Shown here: one piece after another, positions 1 to 8,935 of the stretch
How the letters are laid out: the number at the start of each line of letters is the position of its first letter
How positions within the stretch are numbered: the stretch's first letter is position 1
From: Nostoc sp. FACHB-973
GTDB lineage: Bacteria > Cyanobacteriota > Cyanobacteriia > Cyanobacteriales > Nostocaceae
Direction of reading: 5' to 3'
Assembly (NCBI RefSeq): GCF_014698115.1
Contig: NZ_JACJSJ010000065.1
Span: forward strand, 1 to 46,932
Length of the DNA stretch: 46,932 bases
The notes under the pieces: model-generated
What the model saw: only the letters and a program-made list of their open reading frames with translations
Database searches by the model: none
What the model was told of the DNA's origin: nothing
Position numbers and translations under genes: made by a program

Positions 1-31
1 CCCCACTCCCCACTCCCCACTCCCCATTCCC
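1..31. repeat. Heptanucleotide tandem repeat (CCCCACT)
   Basis: Four tandem copies of CCCCACT, the last one decayed. Such heptamer arrays (STRR) are known from heterocystous cyanobacteria. The same unit recurs near 28300-28320. Confidence 0.85.
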
Positions 32-119
32 TAAAGAATTTTCTTGACGGAACTAACGCCATAGCGCAATGCGATCGCTACAATCTTAAGGATAAACACA
101 ATACTCAATGGTGTAGCAG

Positions 120-806
120 ATGCTCAAGCGGCTAGTTCAATGGCTCAAAAAGCTCTTTGCGGGCTTGTTTGGTGGAAAACAGAGTGGCTCAAAAGCTAGA
201 GGGAATGTGCAAAAAGAACCAGCACCACCCCTCGGCGATACGGATCTGGAATTTCTCTTCAACGAACTGTTGCAAGGAGTACATCAAGCACGAGGAGAAG
301 CTTGGGCACGCAAGTGGCTGCATAATATTGAACATCGTATTACAACTGAACGCTGGGTTGAATGGTTGGAGCGCTTTGGTAAAAAGTTGCTAGCATCACC
401 CACACCTAATAATGAAATGGCTGCGCGGTTGGTACAACTGGGTGAGTTGGGCATCGGAGAAATTACAGATGTTGCCTATAATATCGGGATGCAGTTGTTA
501 ACACGCAATCAAGGCGAACCAATTTGGGAATATGAAGGGCCGGATGCTGTGAGTACAAATTTACCATCTCAACCAACCGCCCCAGCACCCCAGGAAGCAT
601 ATCAAGAAGAAAATCCACCAGAGGGAGAATATCAAACTGTCACCCTGGAAGAACTGTTTGTGATGTTGCAGCAGGATGAAAATTTACGCCAGCAGATTGC
701 CCAGCAGTTGGCTGTTGAGACCGACGATCCACAAGTTCTTGTGCAAGCATTAATCAGCCAATTATATCCCGGTGGTCAATCCACTACCGAGCAAACAGAA
801 AATTAA
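120..806 (+). CDS. Hypothetical protein, paralogue of the N-terminal domain of the adjacent TPR-CHAT protein
   Basis: A 228-residue protein of unknown function. Residues 1-20 are basic and amphipathic, with Leu/Trp/Lys pairs. Residues ~45-130 form a domain clearly homologous to residues ~45-130 of the next gene: both carry the motif LLxGVHQARG, a later RWxxWLxxFGxxLLASP, and LVQLGELGIG. The C-terminal ~90 residues are acidic, Pro/Gln-rich and probably disordered. The ATG at 120 is preferred because the two paralogues share a leader (GCTACAATCT, then GTGTxGCAG) running directly into ATGCTCA. This N-terminal domain is, to my recollection, common ahead of TPR-CHAT proteins in cyanobacteria; the stand-alone form could be a partner or decoy of the large protein, which is inference. 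No TPR or CHAT part is present. Confidence 0.85.
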   Translation: MLKRLVQWLKKLFAGLFGGKQSGSKARGNVQKEPAPPLGDTDLEFLFNELLQGVHQARGEAWARKWLHNIEHRITTERWVEWLERFGKKLLASPTPNNEMAARLVQLGELGIGEITDVAYNIGMQLLTRNQGEPIWEYEGPDAVSTNLPSQPTAPAPQEAYQEENPPEGEYQTVTLEELFVMLQQDENLRQQIAQQLAVETDDPQVLVQALISQLYPGGQSTTEQTEN

Positions 807-1306
807 CTACTTCCCAATGTCAATCTATTTTGGATTTTAAATTTTGGATTTTGGATTGAAACAGACTACTCTGGGTAGGGGGTTAATGGCACAGCGTAAA
901 GCCTTCTCTACGAGACGCGCAAGGGACGCTATCGAGCGTCGGATTTTCATAAATTTTGGATGAGAGGATTTTTTAGACCCTAACGTGGCCGGGGATGAAC
1001 CGAAATAATCTAAAATCTAAAATCTAAAATCTAAAATTAGCACGGTCAACAGAAGCCATTGCATTGCCTAGATTCTTTCGATTGTATTCCTCACAAAAAC
1101 AGGGACGGTAGTATCTGGCTTGTAAAACTCCAGAGTTGAGTTTTGGAATTGTAGCGTTCTAACGCTGTAATCTTGAACTTTTGTGTATTTTTTGCTAGCC
1201 TGCCACAGAAGCACTGTACGGATATAATGGGTTTTTACGTAATTCATGACTTTTTTAACACAACGATGGCTACAATCTAGAAAAACAAAATCCAAGAGTG
1301 TGGCAG
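807..1306. other. Intergenic region with simple repeats and a dispersed repeat
   Basis: No credible gene. It holds TTTTGGA-type heptamers near 828-858, a dispersed GC-rich repeat around 897-945 (CTTCTCTACGAGACGC, also found near 5300), and an AATCTAA array at 1007-1037. The last ~50 bases resemble the leader of the gene at 120, so this end is part of the paralogous duplication. Confidence 0.6.
1007..1037. repeat. Heptanucleotide tandem repeat (AATCTAA)
   Basis: Four consecutive 7-bp units of the AATCTAA type, as in the STRR family of heterocystous cyanobacteria. Confidence 0.8.
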
Positions 1307-4300
1307 ATGCTCAGGCGGATATCGCAGTCGCTTAAAAGGTTTTTAAAGCGCCTAATTGCAACTAAGCAGACTCGTTCTCTCAAGGGTGCAAGAGGACACA
1401 ATCTGGTAGAGGTTCTACCAGAACTAACCAATGCTGATTTGGAACAATTATTTGTCCAATTACTGGAAGGCGTGCATCAAGCACGAGGACGCCAGTGGGC
1501 ATTGAGGTATCTGCAACGAGTCGAAAATCGTATTCCGGCTGAACGCTGGATAGATTGGTTGGTGACGTTTGGCGAAAGCTTGCTGGCTTCACCTGTGCCA
1601 AATCAGCAATTAGCAGTACAGATGGTGCAGCTGGGAGAACTTGGTATCGGCACAATTGGAGATGTTGCCTATGAGATTGGCATAAGGCTGATGCAAAACT
1701 TACCCACAGAAATAGAGTATGAGGACAACCAGGCCGAAAATCTAGTTGAATTGACTCCTGGGCAAGAACTGATCCGCGATTTAGGCGAACAGTTATGGGA
1801 ATATGATGAGCTAGATGTCACAGAAACTACTCCTGGACAAGAACTGATCCGCGACTTGGGCGAACAGTTATGGGAGTATGATGAGCCAGATGTCATAGAA
1901 ACTACAGCAGATGACGAAATTTTCCTAACTTCGCCAGGACAAGAGTTAATCGGTAATTTAGGCGAACAGTTATGGGAGTATGATGAGGCCTATGCCCAAA
2001 CAATAACGCCAGTACCCGAAAATGCCTCTGTTGAAGAAATATTGACCGAGGACTCAGAGGAAATGAGATTGGAGTATCAAAGACAAGATACCCAAAGCAC
2101 AATACCCGCAAATCTCCCTCTCCCCCCAGCAAAAGATTCAATCACTACATTAACTCAGCTCAGGTGGGACGACCAAGAGGAAGATACTCAAACTAAAACA
2201 GCGACAAATTTCCTTCCTGCTAAGCAAAGGACTGAATTAGCAACAACTGACTCAGAGGGAACTTGGGATAACACTTTGGCGAATTTAGAACCAAATGTAG
2301 CCAATACTTTAGATGAGTTATGGGTGAGGTTGGATCAAAGTAGTAATTTAGTCCAGCAACTTGCTTCCAATTTGGTAGTTCAAAGCAACAATTCTTCAAG
2401 TATTATTGAGCGATATGGCAACGATCCTGTTAGCCAAGCTCAAGGGTGGTTTTACCAAGCTCTTCAACAAGCGAGAACAGGTGATTTGTCAGGCGCGATC
2501 GCATCTTACGATCAAGCTATTGAACTGCAACCGGAATTTTGGGAATATTGGTTTAATCGTGGCTTAACGCTGTTTCATTTAGAACGTTTTGAAGAAGCGA
2601 TCGCATCTTATGAAACAGCCATTGAACTGAAACCAGACTTCTACAAAGCTTGGTACAACCGGGGTGGAACTCTGGGAGAATTGGGATACTTTGAAGAAGC
2701 CATCGCTTCCTTTGACAAAGCGATCGAAATCAAGCCAGACTACCAAGAGGCTTGGTCTAGTAAAGGTTTAGCATTGCTGAAATTAGGCTGGCTACGGGAA
2801 GCAATTTCTAGCTATGACCAAGCCCTCGATTTGCAACCACAAGACCAAGAAAATTGGTATCACCGAGGCATCGCCCTAGCTGTCGGCGAACAATTTGCAG
2901 AAGCGATTACATCTTACGACAGGGCGCTAGAAATTGACCCAGACTACCACGAAGTGTGGATCGACCGGGGTGTAGTGTTGTTTAATTTAGGACGGTGGTC
3001 AGAAGCCATCGCTTCCTGGGACAAAGCCCTTTCAGTCCAAGCCGACTTTTATTTGGCTTGGTACAACCGGGGTATAGCTTTAGATAACTTAGGACGCCGC
3101 CAAGAAGCCATCGCTTCCTATCGCCAAGCGATCGCCATTAAACCCGACTTCCACCTAGCTTGGTATAATCAGGCAATAGCATTGTTTTATTTAGAAGAAT
3201 TTGCCGAAGCGATCGCTTGTTATGACAACGCTTTGCAAATTAAACAAGATTACTGGGAAGCTTGGATTGGTCGGGGAACCGCCGTTGGTAATTTAGTGGA
3301 TGCTAACTTATTGCTGAATTTGTCCAGTAGTATCACAGCGACAAATCCCGCCTTACAACAAATAGGCTACGAAGGTAAATTAGCCAGCTACGAAGAAGGG
3401 TTAAAACATCTGCGTACAGATACCCACCCAGAAGGTTGGGGTAGATTGCATGTGGCGATCGCTAACACTTACTATGAGCAAGGCAAGAAACAGCCGAATC
3501 CCCGTGATTATTGGCGTAAAGCTGCATCCGAGTACCATCAAGCACTGTTAACCCTGACATTAGAATATTTTCCCCAATTGCATTTAGAAGTTTTGCAATC
3601 CCTAAGCAAAGTGCTGATGGGTTTGGGACAAACAACACAACTTCAAGAATTACTGCAACGAGGCAGAGATTTATTGCAACAATTACTGAGTGAAGAAACT
3701 CGTTCTGAAGAAAGTAAAAAACAGTTAGCTTTGAAATTTATCGGCTTCGACCAATTGGCAGTTGATTTAGCTGTGGATTTTGGTGATGTGGTAGAAGCCT
3801 GGGAAATTGCCGAACAAAGCAAAAATGCTTGTTTAAATTGGCAGCTTTTTGGCTGGGATCATAATATTTATTCACCGCCTTATGGTGCAATTCAGGAACT
3901 ATTCAATCCCACAACAGCAATTATTTACTGGCATATTAGTCCAGTTGCTCTGCAAACTTTCATTCTCAAAGACCAAGCCCCATCACCGATTCTACTCTTT
4001 ACACCCATCCAAGATGTTGGCGCGATCGCTTTAGGAGAAGAGGCTATCCGTCTCAACGAATTGCCCCTACCTGAAGCAGTGCGACGCCTGATTGAATTTG
4101 AAAATTGGCTAGAAGATTGGCATCAACAATACCAAGAATATCGCACCACAGCCCAAGATAAAGAAAGTAAAAGTCAGCATCCTTGGCGAGTGGATATGGA
4201 ACAAAAGCTGTTGCAATTGTATGAAATCTTGAATATTTCCACAATTGCCCAGGAACTTGAAGGCATCACCCAACTGATTTTAATTCCTCACCGGGATTTG

Positions 4301-5164
4301 TACAGATTGCCTATTCATACCCTTTTCCATATTTCTTCTCAATCCGAGGAAGGTTTACCAAATATCGAGTCAAATTTCACCGTTACTTATTTGCCTAGTG
4401 CCCAAATAGGTTTATCAATACAAAATCAAGATATTTTGCAGTGGCAAAATCAGTTCTTACTCAGTGTTGAACATCCTGAAAGTGCAGGTTATCCTGGGCT
4501 GAAATTTGCCAAAATGGAGTCGGAACTTGTCAGCGAAATGTTTGATAATATCCAGCGAATTCAGGGTTCCCAAGCTACGAAAGATATTGTAATAAATGCA
4601 TTATTTGATAATTACAATATTTTTCATTTTACTGGTTATGTCACTAATAATTTAAATGAACCGAAAAAATCAGAGTTGGCATTAGCAGGTGAAGACAAAC
4701 TGATTTTAGAAGAAATTTTTCAACAAAATCTAGGAAGTTACAAGCTTGTCACTCTTTCTGCTTGTGAAAATGTCAGTAGCAGTACCTACATTAGCAGCAG
4801 CGAATATGTAAGTTTAGTCAATGGTTTTTTAAATCAGGGCGTTCCTTGTGTAGTGAGTACTTTGTGGACTGTGGAATCTTCCGCGAGTGCCTTGGCGATC
4901 GTAGAATTTTACCGACGATTACAGCCTGATAAATCACCAGTTATAGCCTTAGCTGAAGCAACACTATGGCTGAAAGAACTAACTGCCGGAGAATTGACAA
5001 AATGGTATGAAGATGTCCTAAATAATCTCCATCCTGAGGAAGTACGAATTAGAGCTTATTTAGCAACGCAATTATATAGAAATAGTAAAATGCCATCAGA
5101 GAAAAAGCTTTATAATCATCCCTATTATTGGGCAGCATTTACGATTACGGGTAAGCCAAATTGA
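1307..5164 (+). CDS. TPR-CHAT protein (caspase-like fold) with a Tyr at the usual catalytic His position
   Basis: A 1285-residue multidomain protein. Order: N-terminal domain shared with the upstream gene (~1-130); an acidic linker with three near-identical 19-residue repeats (TPGQELIRDLGEQLWEYDE type, ~150-227); eight TPRs of 34 residues (~376-660); a helical region; and a C-terminal CHAT domain (~1045-1285) with the conserved LSAC and LW-V blocks. CHAT proteins are caspase/separase relatives with a His/Cys dyad. The Cys is present (C1153 in LSACEN), but the motif normally reading HF-x-GHG reads HFTGY here, placing Y1111 at the catalytic His. It may therefore be an inactive scaffold, or may use H1107. 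The ATG at 1307 is preferred over a GTG 9 bases upstream because it aligns with the paralogue at 120. Probably soluble; no signal peptide. Confidence 0.92.
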   Translation: MLRRISQSLKRFLKRLIATKQTRSLKGARGHNLVEVLPELTNADLEQLFVQLLEGVHQARGRQWALRYLQRVENRIPAERWIDWLVTFGESLLASPVPNQQLAVQMVQLGELGIGTIGDVAYEIGIRLMQNLPTEIEYEDNQAENLVELTPGQELIRDLGEQLWEYDELDVTETTPGQELIRDLGEQLWEYDEPDVIETTADDEIFLTSPGQELIGNLGEQLWEYDEAYAQTITPVPENASVEEILTEDSEEMRLEYQRQDTQSTIPANLPLPPAKDSITTLTQLRWDDQEEDTQTKTATNFLPAKQRTELATTDSEGTWDNTLANLEPNVANTLDELWVRLDQSSNLVQQLASNLVVQSNNSSSIIERYGNDPVSQAQGWFYQALQQARTGDLSGAIASYDQAIELQPEFWEYWFNRGLTLFHLERFEEAIASYETAIELKPDFYKAWYNRGGTLGELGYFEEAIASFDKAIEIKPDYQEAWSSKGLALLKLGWLREAISSYDQALDLQPQDQENWYHRGIALAVGEQFAEAITSYDRALEIDPDYHEVWIDRGVVLFNLGRWSEAIASWDKALSVQADFYLAWYNRGIALDNLGRRQEAIASYRQAIAIKPDFHLAWYNQAIALFYLEEFAEAIACYDNALQIKQDYWEAWIGRGTAVGNLVDANLLLNLSSSITATNPALQQIGYEGKLASYEEGLKHLRTDTHPEGWGRLHVAIANTYYEQGKKQPNPRDYWRKAASEYHQALLTLTLEYFPQLHLEVLQSLSKVLMGLGQTTQLQELLQRGRDLLQQLLSEETRSEESKKQLALKFIGFDQLAVDLAVDFGDVVEAWEIAEQSKNACLNWQLFGWDHNIYSPPYGAIQELFNPTTAIIYWHISPVALQTFILKDQAPSPILLFTPIQDVGAIALGEEAIRLNELPLPEAVRRLIEFENWLEDWHQQYQEYRTTAQDKESKSQHPWRVDMEQKLLQLYEILNISTIAQELEGITQLILIPHRDLYRLPIHTLFHISSQSEEGLPNIESNFTVTYLPSAQIGLSIQNQDILQWQNQFLLSVEHPESAGYPGLKFAKMESELVSEMFDNIQRIQGSQATKDIVINALFDNYNIFHFTGYVTNNLNEPKKSELALAGEDKLILEEIFQQNLGSYKLVTLSACENVSSSTYISSSEYVSLVNGFLNQGVPCVVSTLWTVESSASALAIVEFYRRLQPDKSPVIALAEATLWLKELTAGELTKWYEDVLNNLHPEEVRIRAYLATQLYRNSKMPSEKKLYNHPYYWAAFTITGKPN
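1754..1987 (+). repeat. Three in-frame 57-bp repeats in the TPR-CHAT gene
   Basis: Units at 1754-1810, 1829-1885 and 1931-1987 encode nearly the same 19 residues (PGQEL...GEQLWEYDE). The first two are almost identical at DNA level, so the duplication looks recent. Confidence 0.85.
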
Positions 5165-5357
5165 AGAATTCAGAATTCAAAATAGATAATACTATTATGA
5201 TTACTATTTAATTTTTCATGACTTAGAGGCTATTTATAAAGTAAAAATAAAATTATTGTAGGGGAGCCAGTGCGTTGGACGGGTTTCCCGGCTTGTACTC
5301 CTTCTCTACGAGACGCTATGCGAACGGAGAACCCGTAGGGTAGCAACTGGCGTTGTC

Positions 5358-5414
5358 TTAGGCGCATATTTTGAGATTAATGATCGGATCGCGAGAAATA
5401 TGAACTGCGCCTAA
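5358..5414. repeat. Inverted repeat ahead of the glutamine synthetase remnant
   Basis: Perfect 9-bp arms TTAGGCGCA (5358-5366) and TGCGCCTAA (5406-5414), extended imperfectly by TATTTT/AAATAT inside. It follows a dispersed GC-rich repeat at ~5260-5350 (GGAGCCAGTGCGTTG, also at ~10570) and abuts the 5' edge of the pseudogene, so it may mark the rearrangement point. Confidence 0.6.
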
Positions 5415-5430
5415 CAGCGATCGCCACTAG

Positions 5431-5850
5431 GCTCTGCATTGGTATCGTAATACTGATGCTTTACAGGCAGCAGACTGGCAGATTAGCTTTAGAGAAACCG
5501 CCAGAGCGATCGCTCATCAACACAACCTCACAGCCTCTTTCTTACCGAACATTTTTGCTGATGCAGCTGGTAGTGGTTGCCACATCCATCTTAGCCTTTG
5601 GTATAACGGGCAAAATCTCTTACCAGACCCTGGACATTTGCCAATTGAAGAACATCAGACCAATGGTATTGACCTTTTACCACAAAACTTGGGCGAAGCT
5701 TTAGAGTATTTTAAAAAGGATACTATGCTTTTAAACGCTTTAAACCCAGAGTTGTCAACAGATTTTTTAGCAGTGCGTCAAGCAGAGTGGGAAGCGATGA
5801 AAAATTGGGAATTGCAAGCAGAAGTCAAGCTTTTATTACAGAAATACTAA
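5431..5850 (+). pseudogene. Glutamine synthetase remnant, N-terminus and central core lost
   Basis: Reading from 5431 to the TAA at 5848, with no stop inside, gives ~139 residues. The first part contains FADAAGSGCHIHLSLW, matching the glutamine synthetase signature GxGCHIHxSL. The last part (LPQNLGEALEYF, then LAVRQAEWEAMK, ending in KLLLQKY) matches the family C-terminus. Missing are the first ~250 residues, including any start codon, and about 110 residues between the two parts, including the ATP/glutamate-binding Arg region. The inner junction lies near a PDPG motif. A TAG closes the frame just upstream (5428-5430). This is a fossil that cannot encode an active enzyme. Confidence 0.85.
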
Positions 5851-6251
5851 AGTTATAGTGCTTTTGACAGCAATTTTCAGGTAATCATAATAATTCATTT
5901 ATTACAACATAAGTGAGCTTTCGCTATAGAAGCATTAATCACTACCTGACCTATCCCAATACTTTGTAAAAAGTATTGCATTGCTATCTAATTGCTGAAC
6001 AAGATTTCAGATAAAAACTTGATAAATCAAATCTAAGTCTTGTAAAAGAAAGCAAATCGAACGTTTTTTATGTTTAAATTACATAAATGCCGAATAAATT
6101 TAGTTTCCCATAGTTAAAAGCTACTTATAAATACATTTTTTTTGACGCAAGTAGCTCCAGGAGAATACGATACGTAGATTTAATGTGTAGAATTTTGGTG
6201 TTGAGGTCATTTACTTGAGATTCTCAATTACAGTGCATCCAGGTTTCATTT
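5851..6251. other. AT-rich intergenic region upstream of the GAF protein
   Basis: No gene seen on either strand. One short hairpin (AATACTTT-GTAA-AAAGTATT near 5960-5980). It presumably holds the promoter of the gene at 6252, but I could not fix a -35/-10 pair. Confidence 0.5.
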
Positions 6252-8825
6252 ATGAGTCAGTCTTTTTCTGAAAACCAAGCAGGACGAAATCGTCAACAAA
6301 ACCTGTGGCAACAAAAATGGAGTTTAAAGACTAAAGCAATAATTTGGGCACTCAGCATCAGTGTCCTGCCTGTGGTTGCAATTGGAACAGCTACTTACTA
6401 CTATGGCGTTGATGTAATTACCAAAAAAATCCCGCAGGTGAAACAAGAGAGTGGGAAAAGTTCAACAGAAACTGAACTAGCTCTAGAAAGACAACTATCA
6501 CTCTTGTTAACTGGTATGGGGGTAACAGCAGTTTTAGCAGGTGCGATCGCAACTTTTGTAGTTAATCGCACTATTACTCGAATCAAAAACGCTGCTGAAA
6601 CTACTAATACGATCAAAAATAAGCTACGTCCAAATAGTGAATTTACCCAAGTTTTCATCGCTACCAAAGATGAATTAGTGATGTTAGAAAGAAACATCAG
6701 CTTATTCACAGAACTGCTTTCAGTTTTGGAACAGGAAAAAGCAGCCGAAACTGATTACTCCCAACTATTGATGAAAATTACTCGGTGGGTTCGAGAATCA
6801 TTCAATGAAGAAGATGTTCTCAAAACTACCTCAGAAGAAATTCGCAGAGCTTTAAGCCTCGATCGCGTGAGCATTTTTTGCTTTAATTCTGACTCTAATG
6901 GCACCTTCATCACAGAATCAGCAGCACCAGGTTTACCCAAAATATTAGGGGTTACAGTCTCTGATCCTGGGTTCGAGGCAGGGTACAGAGAAAAATACCA
7001 GAATGGTACTGTTCATGCTATTGATAATATCCATCAATCCGATCTGACTGATGGTGATACTGAGTTGCTGGAGCAATTTGCTGTCAAATCTAGTTTAGTA
7101 GCACCTATTCTCAAAGACAAACAGTTATTCGGTTTATTAATTGCACATCAGTGTTCGAGACTGCGTTTTTGGCAGCAATCTGAGATTGATTTATTCGCTC
7201 AAATAGCTATGCAAGTGGGATTTGCCCTTGACTACGCCACGGTTCTAGAACAAATAGATACCAAAGCAAATAAAGCTCAGATATTTATAGAAATTACCCG
7301 CAGCATTCGCCAATCCCTCAACGAAGAGGATGTCCTCAAAACCACCGTCGAAGAGGTTCGCAAAGCACTAAGTACTGACCGAGTGCTAGTTTATAGCTTT
7401 AATGCTAATTGGTCTGGAATTATAATTGCTGAATCAGTGGTTCCAGGTTATCCCAAAGTTTTGCGGTCTGAAATTGAAGACCCATGTTTTGGTAAAGGTT
7501 ATGTACAAAAATATCAGTCTGGTCGCGTTCAAGCCACAAACAACATTTACCAAGCCGGTTTGACTGATTGTCACATTAATCTGTTGGAATCCTTTGCTGT
7601 CCAAGCAAATTTAGTCGCCCCAATTATTAAAGATAAACAGCTATTTGGTTTGTTAATTGCACATCAGTGTTCTAGACCTCGTGATTGGGAACAGCCTGAA
7701 ATTGATTTCTTTGCTCAGATAGCCACCCAAGTGGGATTTGGTCTTGACCATGCCAGGCTCCTACAACGAATTGAGGCTGAAGCTGTGCAAAGTCAGTTGT
7801 TGGCAGATATTATCCGCAGTATTCGCCAATCCCTCAACGAAGAGGATGTCCTCAAAACCACTGTAGAAGAAGTTCGGAAAATACTCAGCGCTGACAGAGT
7901 GCTGGTTTATAGCTTTAATGCTAATTGGTCTGGAACTGTGATTGCCGAATCAGTTGTTCTCACCTACCCAAAAATTTTGCGATCTGAAATCCAAGACCCA
8001 TGTTTTGCTCAAGGCTATGTACAAGACTATCAATCTGGTCGCGTTCTAGCCATAAACAACATTTATGAAATCGGTTTGGCTGATTCTGAAATTAGCCTGC
8101 TGGAATCCTTTGCTGTGAAAGCAAATTTGGTCGCCCCCATTATTAAAGATAAACAGCTATTCGGTTTGTTAATTGCACATCAGTGTTCTAGACCCCGTGA
8201 TTGGCAACAGTCTGAGATTGATTTCTTTGCCCAAATAGCCATCCAAGTGGGATTTGCTCTCGACCATGCGAGGCTCCTGCAACGAATCAATGCTGAAAGT
8301 ATGCGAAGTCAGTTACTGACGGATATTACCCGCAGCATTCGCCAATCACTCAAAGAAGAGGATATCCTCAAAACCACCGTGGAAGAAGTTCGCAAAGCAC
8401 TTAGTATTGACCGAGTACTGGTTTATAGCTTTTACGCTAATTGGTTCGGAATTATCATTGCCGAATCAGTGGTTCCAGGTTATCCGAAAGTTTTGCGGTC
8501 TAAAATTCACGACCCCTGTTTTACTCAAAGTTATGTGGAAAAGTACCAATCTGGTGAGGTTGTCGCAATAAAGAACATTTATAAGGCAGGTTTGGCTGAT
8601 TGTCACATTAGCCTGCTGGAATCCTTCGCGGTGAAAGCAAATTTAGTCGCACCCATTATCAAAGATGAGCAGCTATTTGGTTTGTTAATTGGACATCAGT
8701 GTTCTGCGCCCCGTGACTGGCAACAGCCTGAGATTGATTTGTTTGCTCAGATAGCCATGCAAGTAGGATTTACTCTCGATCATGCTAGGCTTTTACAAGC
8801 ATATCAAGCTGCTGAAGCTAACTAG
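6252..8825 (+). CDS. Membrane protein with four tandem GAF domains, two of DXCF-type cyanobacteriochrome class, no output domain
   Basis: 857 residues: cytoplasmic start, TM helix (~29-50), short periplasmic stretch, second TM helix (~84-106), HAMP-like linker, then four GAF domains (~175-330, 350-505, 520-680, 690-850). Cyanobacteriochrome GAFs of the DXCF class use a Cys in D-x-C-F and a second Cys before His. GAF2 has DPCF (C412) and DCH (C440); GAF4 has DPCF (C756) and DCH (C784). Both pairs are 28 residues apart, the spacing I recall for TePixJ. GAF3 keeps DPCF (C584) but has Ser612 at the second site; GAF1 has neither. Bilin binding by GAF2 and GAF4 is thus predicted. The layout matches the front of PixJ-type phototaxis receptors, yet the protein ends right after GAF4 without MCP or kinase domain. 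Confidence 0.9.
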   Translation: MSQSFSENQAGRNRQQNLWQQKWSLKTKAIIWALSISVLPVVAIGTATYYYGVDVITKKIPQVKQESGKSSTETELALERQLSLLLTGMGVTAVLAGAIATFVVNRTITRIKNAAETTNTIKNKLRPNSEFTQVFIATKDELVMLERNISLFTELLSVLEQEKAAETDYSQLLMKITRWVRESFNEEDVLKTTSEEIRRALSLDRVSIFCFNSDSNGTFITESAAPGLPKILGVTVSDPGFEAGYREKYQNGTVHAIDNIHQSDLTDGDTELLEQFAVKSSLVAPILKDKQLFGLLIAHQCSRLRFWQQSEIDLFAQIAMQVGFALDYATVLEQIDTKANKAQIFIEITRSIRQSLNEEDVLKTTVEEVRKALSTDRVLVYSFNANWSGIIIAESVVPGYPKVLRSEIEDPCFGKGYVQKYQSGRVQATNNIYQAGLTDCHINLLESFAVQANLVAPIIKDKQLFGLLIAHQCSRPRDWEQPEIDFFAQIATQVGFGLDHARLLQRIEAEAVQSQLLADIIRSIRQSLNEEDVLKTTVEEVRKILSADRVLVYSFNANWSGTVIAESVVLTYPKILRSEIQDPCFAQGYVQDYQSGRVLAINNIYEIGLADSEISLLESFAVKANLVAPIIKDKQLFGLLIAHQCSRPRDWQQSEIDFFAQIAIQVGFALDHARLLQRINAESMRSQLLTDITRSIRQSLKEEDILKTTVEEVRKALSIDRVLVYSFYANWFGIIIAESVVPGYPKVLRSKIHDPCFTQSYVEKYQSGEVVAIKNIYKAGLADCHISLLESFAVKANLVAPIIKDEQLFGLLIGHQCSAPRDWQQPEIDLFAQIAMQVGFTLDHARLLQAYQAAEAN

Positions 8826-8891
8826 CTAGATATACAGCAGATTGCAACAGGCGTGAGGTACAGATAATCTTAGGGAAGATGGCTATGCCCT

Positions 8892-8927
8892 TAGATCCCC
8901 GACTTCTTACTAGAAGTCGGGGATCTA
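8892..8927. terminator. Bidirectional terminator hairpin between convergent genes
   Basis: Perfect 16-bp stem, left arm TAGATCCCCGACTTCT at 8892-8907 and its complement at 8912-8927, loop TACT. It sits between the stops of the GAF gene (+) and the lectin-like gene (-). There is no long T-run, so it may also be a dispersed repeat serving as terminator. Confidence 0.75.
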
Positions 8928-8935
8928 GACAGTCT

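Noticed and set aside
1068..1295. 75-codon frame on the - strand upstream of the CHAT gene
   Set aside because: Lies in leader DNA shared with the paralogue; no ribosome site, no recognisable protein.
5456..5704. 82-codon + frame overlapping the glutamine synthetase remnant
   Set aside because: It is a different frame of the same DNA; the glutamine synthetase signature is in the other frame.
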